64,000 bases of DNA. Source: Coraliomargarita sinensis (GTDB lineage Bacteria; Verrucomicrobiota; Verrucomicrobiia; Opitutales; Coraliomargaritaceae). The stretch is from the NCBI RefSeq assembly GCF_003185655.1, contig NZ_QHJQ01000004.1, positions 62,001 to 126,000 on the forward strand. Reading direction: 5' to 3'. The translations under genes were made by a program, and so were the position numbers. A model generated the notes under the pieces. That model was not told the origin of the DNA, searched no databases, and worked only from the letters and a program-made list of their open reading frames with translations. Position 1 is the stretch's first letter. Every line of letters starts with the position of its first letter. Below, piece after piece: positions 8,751 through 17,413 of the stretch.

Positions 8751-9656
8751 TTATCCGGTAATTTCTGCGTACTCCGCCACCTGAGACACATTCAGTGTCT
8801 TATCGATGCGTTTGGCAAAGCCGGCCAGCACCTTGCCCGGTCCGCATTCGTAGAAGTCGGACAATTCGTTTTCGGAAGCCATGTTACGCAAACAGTCTTC
8901 GAAACGAACGGAGGATACGATCTGCTTGACCAGGCAATCTTTGATGGTGTCCGGTTCCGAGACACGCCCGCCGGTCACATTGGTGTACACTTCGACCGTG
9001 GGGGCTTTGAATTCAAAGTCCTCAATGAATTGGGCAAACGCATCGCGCGCCGAAACCATGAGGCGGCTGTGATAGGCACCGGCCACATTGAGCGGCTTGC
9101 AAAGCTTGAATCGGCCCTTGGACGCGGCGACCGCTTCCATGACCTTATCGTGCTCACCAGAGATAACGATTTGTCCGGGGCAGTTCAGATTGGCGATCTC
9201 GATATCAAACTCCTCGCAGAAAGCGCGCACATCCTCGGCGCTTCCACCGATGACCGCCGCCATGGTGCCCTTGGTGGCATCACAGGCGAGCTGCATCAGA
9301 CGACCGCGCTCGGCTACAAGCTTCAAGCCGGTGCTGAAGTCGTAAACACCTGCGGCTGCAAGCGCCGTCAGTTCACCCAGGCTCAGGCCGCAGGCCGCTT
9401 TGAATTCCTCGAGTTTTCTCTGCTCCTGCAGCAGGGCGAATATCGCGTAGCCCTGTACGTAGAGGGCCGGCTGGCAGACCTTTGTCTCGGTCAGCGCCTC
9501 GTCCGGTCCCTCGAAACAAATTTTCTTCAAATCCCATCCGAGCACCTCGTTGGCCTGATCGTAAAGTGCCTCGGCGGTCTTTGAATGTTCACACAGGGAG
9601 CGGCCCATGCCGATCTGTTGTGCGCCCTGTCCGGAAAAAAGTAGTCCTATTGCCAT
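8751..9656 (-). CDS. fabD: Malonyl-CoA:ACP transacylase
   Basis: Transfers malonyl from CoA to acyl carrier protein for fatty-acid elongation, in the cytosol. Recognised by FSGQGAQ near the N-terminus, the nucleophile motif GLSLGE (Ser92), and the catalytic His196 in AYHSRLM. The GLSLGE form, with Leu in place of the more common His, also occurs in other bacterial and plastid FabDs. At 301 residues it has the usual length. Initiation is at ATG 9656 and it reads into mpl with a 4-base gap. No other fab gene is adjacent. Confidence 0.96.
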   Translation of the reverse strand: MAIGLLFSGQGAQQIGMGRSLCEHSKTAEALYDQANEVLGWDLKKICFEGPDEALTETKVCQPALYVQGYAIFALLQEQRKLEEFKAACGLSLGELTALAAAGVYDFSTGLKLVAERGRLMQLACDATKGTMAAVIGGSAEDVRAFCEEFDIEIANLNCPGQIVISGEHDKVMEAVAASKGRFKLCKPLNVAGAYHSRLMVSARDAFAQFIEDFEFKAPTVEVYTNVTGGRVSEPDTIKDCLVKQIVSSVRFEDCLRNMASENELSDFYECGPGKVLAGFAKRIDKTLNVSQVAEYAEITG

Positions 9657-9811
9657 AGTTATCTCTGAGCTAGCGTTAATCTGGTTGAAAAGATGCTAGC
9701 GAAACGTTCTGGACTGCAAGAGCAACAAGGAAGTCACAAACAGAAAGGAAGCTTTACCTGACTGTCCTCTTGAGGTCTATTCTAACGAAACTTCTGACCT
9801 AATTTTTTTGA

Positions 9812-10588
9812 ATGAATTCTATCGACCTTGAAGCCCACTGGACGGAACTGCGTGAGCGTGCCGAACAAATCGTGGCGCAGGAACCCGTTCTGCAAATTCT
9901 GCTCAACGAAACCGTGCTGGACCGCAGCAGTTTTGCCGAGTGCCTGACCTATCGCATCACGCGAAAACTTGTGAATCACGGCGCCTCGATCGAGGTTCTC
10001 CACAACGTTTTCATGGAGGCCTTCGAGAATTCCCCCTCGATCCTCGAACAGGTGGCCTGCGACATGATTGCCGCCAATGAGCGCGACCCCGCCTGCCCGG
10101 ACGTGCTGACCCCCCTGCTCTATTTCAAGGGATTCCAGGCGCTGGTCTGCTATCGAATTTCCCACTATCTTTGGAAAGTCGCGCGCAGGGACTTTGCCCT
10201 CTACCTGCAAAGCCTCATAGCCGAGACCTTCAGTGTCGACATCCATCCGGCAGCGGAAATTTCCTGCGGCATCCTGCTCGACCACGCTACCGGGTTTGTG
10301 GCCGGAGAAACGGCGGTCATCGAGCACGACGTCTCTATCCTCCACGAGGTGACACTCGGCGGCACCGGCAAGGAACGCGGTGACCGGCACCCCAAGGTTC
10401 GGTCCGGAGTGCTGCTCGGTGCCGGTGCCAAGATCCTCGGCAATGTGGAAATCGGTGAAGGCTCGAAAGTCGGTGCCGGCAGCGTGGTGCTGAAGGATGT
10501 GCCGCCCCATGTCAGCGTAGCCGGCGTCCCGGCTAAAATCATAGGCAAAATGAAGGTACCCAACCCGGCGCACGACATGCGCCACTAA
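9812..10588 (+). CDS. cysE: Serine O-acetyltransferase
   Basis: Makes O-acetyl-L-serine from serine and acetyl-CoA, the first step of cysteine synthesis. The N-terminal helical domain (residues 1-130, with RDPACPDVLTPLLYFKGFQA) is followed by a left-handed beta-helix of hexapeptide repeats. The helix contains the active-site stretches DIHPAAEI, LDHATG and TLGGTGKERGDRHP. Length is 258 residues. It lies upstream of the antiporter by 19 bases on the same strand and serves the same pathway as cysI/cysJ at 43-47 kb. Confidence 0.95.
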   Translation: MNSIDLEAHWTELRERAEQIVAQEPVLQILLNETVLDRSSFAECLTYRITRKLVNHGASIEVLHNVFMEAFENSPSILEQVACDMIAANERDPACPDVLTPLLYFKGFQALVCYRISHYLWKVARRDFALYLQSLIAETFSVDIHPAAEISCGILLDHATGFVAGETAVIEHDVSILHEVTLGGTGKERGDRHPKVRSGVLLGAGAKILGNVEIGEGSKVGAGSVVLKDVPPHVSVAGVPAKIIGKMKVPNPAHDMRH

Positions 10589-10607
10589 GAGCAACTCTTT
10601 CCGATTT

Positions 10608-12848
10608 ATGACTACCTTTCTTGCGGTTACTGAAACACAAGGTGCGCTCTGGAGCATCTGCTTCGCCGTCGGTGCCGGATGCCTGCTGACGGTTCTTTCC
10701 CGGCGCTTGCACCTCCCCACCATTGTGCTGTTGCTCCTGGGCGGTTTTGCCATGGGGCCGGAGGGTCTCCACCTGATCGAGCCGGATGCACTCGGTGCCT
10801 ATCTACCCATGATCGTCTCGATGGCGGTCGGCCTAATTCTTTTTGAAGGGGGGCTGACTCTCGATCTGAAGGAGTTTACCCACACCTCCGCCGTGATCAA
10901 ACGGCTTCTTACCGTCGGGGTTCTCATCACCTGGTTTGGTGCCGCACTGACCGCCTGGCTGGTGTTCGACACCTCCCCCTCCTATGCACTCCTGATGGGG
11001 AGCTGTGTGATCGTGACCGGCCCCACCGTAATCGTGCCACTACTGCGCCGGGTGCGCGTACACCAAAAGCTCAGCAGCATTCTCCACTGGGAAGGTGTCC
11101 TGATCGACTCGATCGGTGTCTTTATCGCGATTCTCTGTTTCGAGTGGGTGGTCGAAGGCGGCGGCACCGTTGCCCTGCCTAATTTTATCATCCGTGTGGT
11201 CAGCGGGGTTGGTATCGGCATGGCCGGGGGGTATGCCATTTACTGGATGATGAAGCGCGGCTGGGTGCCGGATAACATCGTCAACGCCTTCAGTGTGGCC
11301 AGCGCAATGCTGATCTTTGGCGCAACTGAGATCATCAAGCCGGAAGCCGGCCTTCTATCGGTCACCATTGCCGGCCTGATCGTGGGCCTGAAGAAGCCGC
11401 GCCAGTTGCGGGAAATTAAAGCTTTCAAGGCTGAAATCGTCGACCTCTTGATCGGGATGCTTTTCATCCTGCTGGTCGCGCGACTTGAGCTCCAGCAGTT
11501 CAAAGACTTCTTCCTCATGGGCGGTGGCTGGATTTTATTCTCTGTCATTTTGCTCATTCGCCCGGCCAGTGTGATTGTCTCATCCTGGGGCACGCCGCTG
11601 AATGCCAGGGAAAAGGCGCTTCTCAGTTGGGTCGCCCCCCGCGGCGTGGTCGCGGCCTCGATGGCCTCGCTGTTCGCCCTCTCCCTCGGAAAGCAGGAAG
11701 AACCGGTCGGCGATCCGGCCTTACTGGAGTCTTTTGTTTATTCGGTAATCTGCGCGACGGTTTTGATTCAGGGTTTATCCGCCGGAATATTTGCCCGCTT
11801 ACTTCGACTGCAGCGCCCTGCGCCCAGCGATCTTGTCATCATTGGTGCACACTACTTCGGCCGTGAGCTCGCCCGCAAGCTGGCCCGCGAGGGAGAAGAG
11901 GATGAACAAGCCGTCATCCTGCTGGATACGAATTCGCGCAACGTATCACTTGCCCAAAAAGAGGGACTGAACGCGATTCGTGCCGACGGCATGGAAGCGG
12001 AAAAACTTTATGAGAATGAGGAGCGCCTCTACGGCACGGGGACCGTTCTCGCACTGACCGACAACGTGGAGCTCAACCAGCTGCTCATGCAGCGTTGGGC
12101 CGAGCAACTGGACAACGAACGCGTCTTCGGCTGGGTGCCCAAGGACAGTCCGACTTCCGAGGACCAACTGACCGGACAATCTGTCTTTGCCAACCTCGCC
12201 CGGCCGGCCGTCATCAGCACGGAACTAATGCAGGGAGAAAGCAGTCTGGAATCGATTGAATGGGATGAAGAGAAAAACCTGCCGACCGGGGACTGGCATC
12301 CGCTCTATCTGCTCCGCGGGAGACAGCTGAAGCCGGTGCCAAGCGATGCCGCGCTGAAAGAGATCGCGAAGGCGGAGGACGAGGTCTTATGCCTGCGCCG
12401 CTCCGAGGGCTTCCTTTATCGGGCCCTCAATAGCGGGCAATACCTCGATGTTGAATGCGATTCAGTGCAGGCGCTCTATCGACAACTCGTCGACGTGGCC
12501 GTCGAGGATAACCCCAAGCTGACCAAAGAACAGATCCTGGACGATCTGATGGAACAGGGAGGCAACAAACCGGCCTTCTACAAGCGAAGTATCGCCATTC
12601 CCCACGTATATTGCGATGAACTCGAATCACGTCTTTGCTACGTAGCCAAATTAAGGCAGCCACTGCATCTTAGTGAAACGCAACAGGACCTGAGTTTCGT
12701 CTTCTTCCTACTCAGCCCGTCGGGCGACACCGAAGGTCATCTCACCGCACTCTCCGAAATTGCCCGCTGCTGCCGCGCCGAGCGCAAACGCCAGTTGATT
12801 ACCGATTCCAAATCCCTCGACGAGGTGATGCTGGCCATCACCGCGTAA
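10608..12848 (+). CDS. Cation/proton antiporter fused to RCK-like and PTS EIIA-like domains
   Basis: A 746-residue inner-membrane protein. Residues about 10-400 form a CPA1/NhaP-type exchanger with a dozen hydrophobic segments and motifs such as FEGGLTLDL and TGPTVIVPLL. Residues about 410-530 look like a Rossmann RCK/TrkA-N domain (DLVIIGAHYFGRELARKL), although the glycine motif reads GAHYFG, not GxGxxG. Residues about 620-746 resemble a PTS EIIA type-2 domain, with SIAIPHVY placing His666 at the position of the phosphorylated histidine. Likely role: Na+ or K+/H+ exchange for pH and salt balance, possibly gated by nucleotide and phosphorylation. The EIIA assignment is from motif and fold pattern only. 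Confidence 0.82.
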   Translation: MTTFLAVTETQGALWSICFAVGAGCLLTVLSRRLHLPTIVLLLLGGFAMGPEGLHLIEPDALGAYLPMIVSMAVGLILFEGGLTLDLKEFTHTSAVIKRLLTVGVLITWFGAALTAWLVFDTSPSYALLMGSCVIVTGPTVIVPLLRRVRVHQKLSSILHWEGVLIDSIGVFIAILCFEWVVEGGGTVALPNFIIRVVSGVGIGMAGGYAIYWMMKRGWVPDNIVNAFSVASAMLIFGATEIIKPEAGLLSVTIAGLIVGLKKPRQLREIKAFKAEIVDLLIGMLFILLVARLELQQFKDFFLMGGGWILFSVILLIRPASVIVSSWGTPLNAREKALLSWVAPRGVVAASMASLFALSLGKQEEPVGDPALLESFVYSVICATVLIQGLSAGIFARLLRLQRPAPSDLVIIGAHYFGRELARKLAREGEEDEQAVILLDTNSRNVSLAQKEGLNAIRADGMEAEKLYENEERLYGTGTVLALTDNVELNQLLMQRWAEQLDNERVFGWVPKDSPTSEDQLTGQSVFANLARPAVISTELMQGESSLESIEWDEEKNLPTGDWHPLYLLRGRQLKPVPSDAALKEIAKAEDEVLCLRRSEGFLYRALNSGQYLDVECDSVQALYRQLVDVAVEDNPKLTKEQILDDLMEQGGNKPAFYKRSIAIPHVYCDELESRLCYVAKLRQPLHLSETQQDLSFVFFLLSPSGDTEGHLTALSEIARCCRAERKRQLITDSKSLDEVMLAITA

Positions 12849-12906
12849 AAGGCAAAAGCTCACGCCAGTCGCTAAGGAAAAAGCCCCTCATCCATACCGA
12901 GGGTAG

Positions 12907-12978
12907 ATTTTACTACCCGAAGCATTAACAGGCATTCCATGCACAGCAATGAATGGCCGCTTTACGCTCGGGTGGTGA
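12907..12978 (+). repeat. Degenerate copy of the tRNA-Leu promoter and first 13 bases of the tRNA
   Basis: These 72 bases match 13023-13094 at 66 positions; all six differences are transitions. The copy includes the upstream region, an altered -35 (TTAACA) and the tRNA start GCTCGGGTGGTGA, and then departs into unrelated sequence. It is thus a truncated second tRNA 5' end lying 116 bases upstream of the intact gene. Confidence 0.85.
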
Positions 12979-13022
12979 TCCGAGTCCCGCCCAACGGGAC
13001 GACAACCCTTAATTGGGAACCA

Positions 13023-13276
<254 letters not shown>

Positions 13277-13312
13277 CTTTTGTTCGGTGGTGTTAGGATA
13301 CTTAATCGCAGC

Positions 13313-14227
13313 ATGAGACCTGTTACTTTTACTCTGCTGCTTACCCTCCTACTCCCGATTGCTCATTTATCGGCTGACAAAAGTGAGCAAAGCTACCGCA
13401 CATGGACCTCTTTGTCCGGATCGAGCGTCGAAGCCAAACTGGTCAAAAGAACACCGAACAACTCGGTGACTTTAAAAAAGAAAAACGGCGCTGTCCTTCA
13501 CGTCGACTTTCAACAGCTCAGCCACAGCGACCAAAGCTACCTGAAAAAGCTCTCTGCGTTGGAGGGTCGTCCCGAGCGGATTCTCTTTATCGGCAACAGC
13601 TACACGGGGCAGATTAAAGGCAAGGTCACACAGATGGTGGCCGCGTCAGTTTACAAGGACTGCGAGTTGAGCTTCGTCCATCCCGGTGGTCGAACCCTGA
13701 AGCAACATCTGGAAAACGAGAAGACCATGCAGCGCATTCGCGAGGGCGGTTGGGACGTCGTCGTCCTTCAGGACCAAAGCCAGACTCCGGCGATCTTCCC
13801 GGAGAAGTTCATGGATGCCGCCCGTGAAATCGACCGCATTATCGACCGCTCCGGCGCCGAAACGGTGTTCTATGAAACCTGGGGGCGTCGTGACGGCGAC
13901 AAGATGAACTTCGAGCGCTTCCCCACTTATGAGAAAATGCAGGATGCCCTCTCGCACTCCTATGCGAAAGCAGCACGCCAATATGATGCGAAAATTGCAC
14001 CGGTGGGTCAGGCTTGGGCAGTCCTGCGCAAAACCAGTCCGGAACTGGGGACGCAACTCTATCGTGGTGATGGCAGCCACCCTTCCGCTGTTGGTGCCTA
14101 TCTTGCCGCCTGTGTGTTTTACGCGACCCTGTTCGACGCCGAATTTTCGGAAGTCCAATTTGATAGCGGCCTTTCCGATGACCAAATTAAAGCCATCCAT
14201 GCAGCCGTGTTCGAAGTGATCGAATAG
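13313..14227 (+). CDS. Exported SGNH-type hydrolase with N-terminal SHD1-like domain
   Basis: A 304-residue protein starting at ATG 13313; a longer open frame exists but runs through tRNA-Leu and is rejected. Residues 1-21 are a signal peptide. Residues about 28-80 resemble the SHD1 domain found in Planctomycetes and Verrucomicrobia (RTWTSLSG... HVDFQQLSHSDQSYLKKL). The rest is an SGNH/GDSL hydrolase: block I FIGNSYT with Ser96 and the catalytic DGSH pair Asp253/His256. It likely de-esterifies an extracellular or periplasmic carbohydrate. The substrate is unknown, and its stop lies 1 base from the convergent phosphorylase gene. Confidence 0.8.
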   Translation: MRPVTFTLLLTLLLPIAHLSADKSEQSYRTWTSLSGSSVEAKLVKRTPNNSVTLKKKNGAVLHVDFQQLSHSDQSYLKKLSALEGRPERILFIGNSYTGQIKGKVTQMVAASVYKDCELSFVHPGGRTLKQHLENEKTMQRIREGGWDVVVLQDQSQTPAIFPEKFMDAAREIDRIIDRSGAETVFYETWGRRDGDKMNFERFPTYEKMQDALSHSYAKAARQYDAKIAPVGQAWAVLRKTSPELGTQLYRGDGSHPSAVGAYLAACVFYATLFDAEFSEVQFDSGLSDDQIKAIHAAVFEVIE

Positions 14228-14228
14228 A

Positions 14229-15962
14229 TTAACTTCGCGGCACCAGCCAAAGCGCCTGATAGGGCTTGATGGTGTAACCTTTGCTGTTCGGCTTCAGCTC
14301 CCGTGCACGCAGGATGTCGTAAAAGACCTCAGCCTCGGTAAACTTCGGATCCGGGCAAAGCTGCTTCAGTTGCTTCGTCTTGCCGGTCAGGTTGAAGATA
14401 CAGAAGACGGCCTCCTCGCCATCCAGCGAAGTGCGGCGGTGCACGAAGAGGTCCAGATTCACATCGAAGACTTCCTGCGGCGCGTCGGGGTGAAAAGCCG
14501 GGTGCTCCGTGCGGCGCCGCAGCATGCGCAGGTAGCGATTGAAGACGAGCTTACCGACACCATCTTTTAAATGCTCCTTCAGTTCCGGCAGTTGCCACTT
14601 GCGGCGGTTGATCGTCCGGTTTTGGCCGCTTGCTTCGACTCCCTCGGTATAATTCTCCGTGCCGGTCAGACTGTGGAAGTAAATTCCGGGAATGCCGCGC
14701 ATGGAGAGGGCGAGCGCCTGCGAGCAGAGGAAGCGTGCGGCACCCAGCTTGGTGTCCCCGGGTATTGAGAGTGCAGAATAGTAAGTGATATTGAGCTCAT
14801 AGGGTTGTTTCGAACCGTCTGGCATGGCGCGCCAGCTTACCCGCCCTCCCGCTTCTTCCACGTGCTTGATCAGAGCGTCGCGTTCGTCGTTGGGGAGGAG
14901 ACCTTCTACCGGACGAACGCCCACTCCGTCATGACTGGCGGTAAAGTTAAAGTAGGTGCAGCCTTCCGGGGGCGGTTCGAGTTCCATGGCCCACTTCGTC
15001 AGATAGGAACCATTACCCGTCGTGAAGGCGTGGAGCAGAAGAGGCGGCAGACTGAACTGATACACCATGTGGGCCTCGTCCCCCTGGCCGAAGTAACTTA
15101 CGTTTTCCGCGTGCGGGACGTTGGTCTCGGTCAAAATAATGGCTTTCGGTGCGACGATCTCACAAACATCGCGGAAGAGTTTCACCATCTCATGGGTCTC
15201 GGGCAGATGCAGGCAATTGGTGCCCAGTTCCTTCCAGAGGAATGCAACGGCATCCAATCGTGCGATGCGCATCCCTTTCGAGAGATAAAGGAAGAGAATG
15301 TCGAGAAACTCAAAGAAGACTTCCGGGTTCTGCCAATTAAGATCGACCTGATCAGGCGAGAAGGTCGTCCAGACGTGCGACTCGCCGTCGCGGGTGCGTG
15401 TCTTGGTCAGTAGGGGCGTCGTGCGCGGACGCACCACCTCGCTGAAATCCTTCTTCGGGTTCATGGGCAGGAAGTAGTGACGGGCCGGCTCAATTCCGGC
15501 CACGTAATCCTTAAACCAACTGCTTTTGGCCGAACAGTGATTGAGCACAAAATCGAACATCAGATCGAAGTTTTGCCCGAGGGCCACGACATCGCCCCAC
15601 TCGCCGCAATCCGGGTCGACCTTGCGGTAATCGATCACGGAAAATCCATCGTCCGAGGACCAGGGATAAAACGGCAGCAGATGTATGGTACGAATCGCGC
15701 CGGTCAGATGCTTGCGTGCAAACCTATTGAGCGCCTTCAGCGGCACCGCCTCTCCCTCGTGGCAAACCGTATCCGCATAAGTGATGAGGACGCTATCCCG
15801 CTCGTCCCACTTATCGACTTCGGGGGCCACATCCACACCGACACCGTAGCGCCCGATCACCATGACAAAGCGCTCAAGTAGCTTCTCCGCCTGGCTACCG
15901 TATAGGCGCTCAAAGCGCTTCCGTATGGTTTTCAGCTGTTCTCTGGAAATGGCCTTGATCAT
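14229..15962 (-). CDS. GH13_18 sugar phosphorylase (glucosylglycerate or sucrose phosphorylase type)
   Basis: A cytosolic phosphorylase that splits a glucosyl-linked small molecule with phosphate to give alpha-glucose 1-phosphate. GH13_18 signatures are present: nucleophile Asp237 in ARLDAVAFLWKE, acid/base Glu279 in LTETNVPH, and SHDGVGVRPVEG. Length is 577 residues. The LWKELGTNCLHLPETH stretch resembles the glucosylglycerate phosphorylase branch, and gpgS at 24.1 kb supplies the matching substrate pathway, so glucosylglycerate is my favoured substrate; sucrose remains possible. Its ATG overlaps the GT4 stop by 4 bases (ATGA), and it has a clear AAGGAG 8 bases upstream, rare in this window. 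Confidence 0.8.
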   Translation of the reverse strand: MIKAISREQLKTIRKRFERLYGSQAEKLLERFVMVIGRYGVGVDVAPEVDKWDERDSVLITYADTVCHEGEAVPLKALNRFARKHLTGAIRTIHLLPFYPWSSDDGFSVIDYRKVDPDCGEWGDVVALGQNFDLMFDFVLNHCSAKSSWFKDYVAGIEPARHYFLPMNPKKDFSEVVRPRTTPLLTKTRTRDGESHVWTTFSPDQVDLNWQNPEVFFEFLDILFLYLSKGMRIARLDAVAFLWKELGTNCLHLPETHEMVKLFRDVCEIVAPKAIILTETNVPHAENVSYFGQGDEAHMVYQFSLPPLLLHAFTTGNGSYLTKWAMELEPPPEGCTYFNFTASHDGVGVRPVEGLLPNDERDALIKHVEEAGGRVSWRAMPDGSKQPYELNITYYSALSIPGDTKLGAARFLCSQALALSMRGIPGIYFHSLTGTENYTEGVEASGQNRTINRRKWQLPELKEHLKDGVGKLVFNRYLRMLRRRTEHPAFHPDAPQEVFDVNLDLFVHRRTSLDGEEAVFCIFNLTGKTKQLKQLCPDPKFTEAEVFYDILRARELKPNSKGYTIKPYQALWLVPRS

Positions 15963-17254
15963 TTGGAGCTCTCCTTGGTTCGGGGCGAAGCATTGGGTGC
16001 ATCGCCAGTGAGCATCGCGATATGATGGCGCAGCACACGTCGAAGCACAGTGTAGCTGTAGTAGCGGCGCGCGACCTTGTAGTTATGATCCACAATCGAC
16101 TTTCGATGCTCTTTGTCTTCGATCACACGGCGCACCTGGTCGAGCAGGTTTTGCGTAATAAAACCATCCATCTCAATCAGCTTGAACCCCTTTGGTTCGA
16201 TATCCTGTACATAAATCGAGTAGCGGTTGATCACGACAGGCACCTTGAAGTAAATCGCTTCAAGGAGCGCATTACCAAAGCCCTCATAGGTGCTCGGGTA
16301 CGTCATCAGGTCGGCATGCTTGTAAATATCCCAGAGCGTGTAGATTTTATTCCCCTGGTGGTCGACCTGGCGGACTTCACCGATACGTGCGGCGAAAAAA
16401 CGCAGGTCCACGCCCTCTTGTTTCGCCATCTCTTCAAGCTGGTGCTTGTAATCCAAGCCCTCGTCGCCCGCATCGTGGGAAATGACAAGTTTGTAGCGGT
16501 CGTCGTTGAGCATACCGACCATCTTGATGGCATGCTCAATCCCCTTCCGCGGCACGATTCGGGTGGGTTGAAGGATGAGAAAATCGTCCTCGCTGATACC
16601 AATCTCTTTTCGAATATCCGAAGTATACCGGTCGGCCTGCGGAGGTGGATTGTCAAAGTCGAAGACGTTCGGCATCAGTGTGGAGGTGACGCCCTTACGC
16701 AGGGCGAGCTGCTCGAGCGCAGCCTGATTGATCCCGATATGATGCAGGTGCGGCAAACTGGGTGGAAAGGCCATGTCTAGGTAGTCCTTAACTCCGCCAA
16801 TGGAGAAACGGGTCCGCTCCCAGTAAAAGTCGTGATGGTGCGCGATGGCCGGCATCTGGGTCTCGGCCAGGAACTCGGTCAGGGCGATGCCGAGCGGCAC
16901 GTGCATGGGAATCGCGAGTACATTCTGTGGAATCAGAATGTCGATATTGTGATAATTAACGAAATCATACAGCGTCTGCTTGAGGTAATCGGCCATCGCA
17001 TTGATACGCTCCGTCACTTCAGGGTTACGCCGTGGATGTCCCCAGATACGCTCATTAATCCACTCGTTTTCCGGATGCCCGAAATAAGCCTCCGGGACAC
17101 AATAGCTGCATCCCGGATCGCGGTCGTTGCGCCCGCTATACCAATAGCTCACATGCTTGTCATCCCAAAGGACTTCGGCCCACTTGGCACTTTCGAGAGA
17201 AACCCCGTCTGAACCGGCAAAGCGCGTGGAGATAAAACCTATATTCTTCGACAT
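15959..17254 (-). CDS. GT4-family glycosyltransferase
   Basis: A 431-residue soluble retaining glycosyltransferase with GT-B fold. The N-terminal acceptor domain contains AIAHHHDFYWERTRFS. The C-terminal donor domain contains LQPTRIVPRKGIEHAI and the nucleotide-sugar motif YPSTYEGFGNALLEA, where GT4 enzymes place the E-x7-E pair. It is translationally coupled to the downstream GH13_18 phosphorylase (4-base overlap) and preceded by AAGGA. The pairing suggests synthesis or remodelling of a glucosylglycerate-type solute, such as mannosylglucosylglycerate. That role is an inference and not shown by the sequence. Confidence 0.75.
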   Translation of the reverse strand: MSKNIGFISTRFAGSDGVSLESAKWAEVLWDDKHVSYWYSGRNDRDPGCSYCVPEAYFGHPENEWINERIWGHPRRNPEVTERINAMADYLKQTLYDFVNYHNIDILIPQNVLAIPMHVPLGIALTEFLAETQMPAIAHHHDFYWERTRFSIGGVKDYLDMAFPPSLPHLHHIGINQAALEQLALRKGVTSTLMPNVFDFDNPPPQADRYTSDIRKEIGISEDDFLILQPTRIVPRKGIEHAIKMVGMLNDDRYKLVISHDAGDEGLDYKHQLEEMAKQEGVDLRFFAARIGEVRQVDHQGNKIYTLWDIYKHADLMTYPSTYEGFGNALLEAIYFKVPVVINRYSIYVQDIEPKGFKLIEMDGFITQNLLDQVRRVIEDKEHRKSIVDHNYKVARRYYSYTVLRRVLRHHIAMLTGDAPNASPRTKESSK

Positions 17255-17370
17255 GGAGCTGCTTCCTTACGAGATCGAGTAGTATTTGCATCGCATCGAC
17301 ACTCACAAGCATTATTGGGGCCAGTATGCTTTTGTTTTTAATTAAGAAGCAGGTATCCGGACTTACCGTA

Positions 17371-17391
17371 GCACAGGCGTCCTGCCTGTGC
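17371..17391. repeat. REP-like palindrome
   Basis: A perfect 8-bp inverted repeat, GCACAGGC with GCCTGTGC around a GTCCT loop, lies in the 159-base gap between the Xer recombinase stop and the GT4 start. It has no T-tract, so it is unlikely to be an intrinsic terminator. Only one copy occurs in this window. Confidence 0.45.
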
Positions 17392-17413
17392 CGATCCCGG
17401 CGCAGGCTTTCGA

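Noticed and set aside
9782..10753. 323-codon minus-strand frame opposite cysE
   Set aside because: Antisense shadow of a clearly recognised cysE; no family features of its own.
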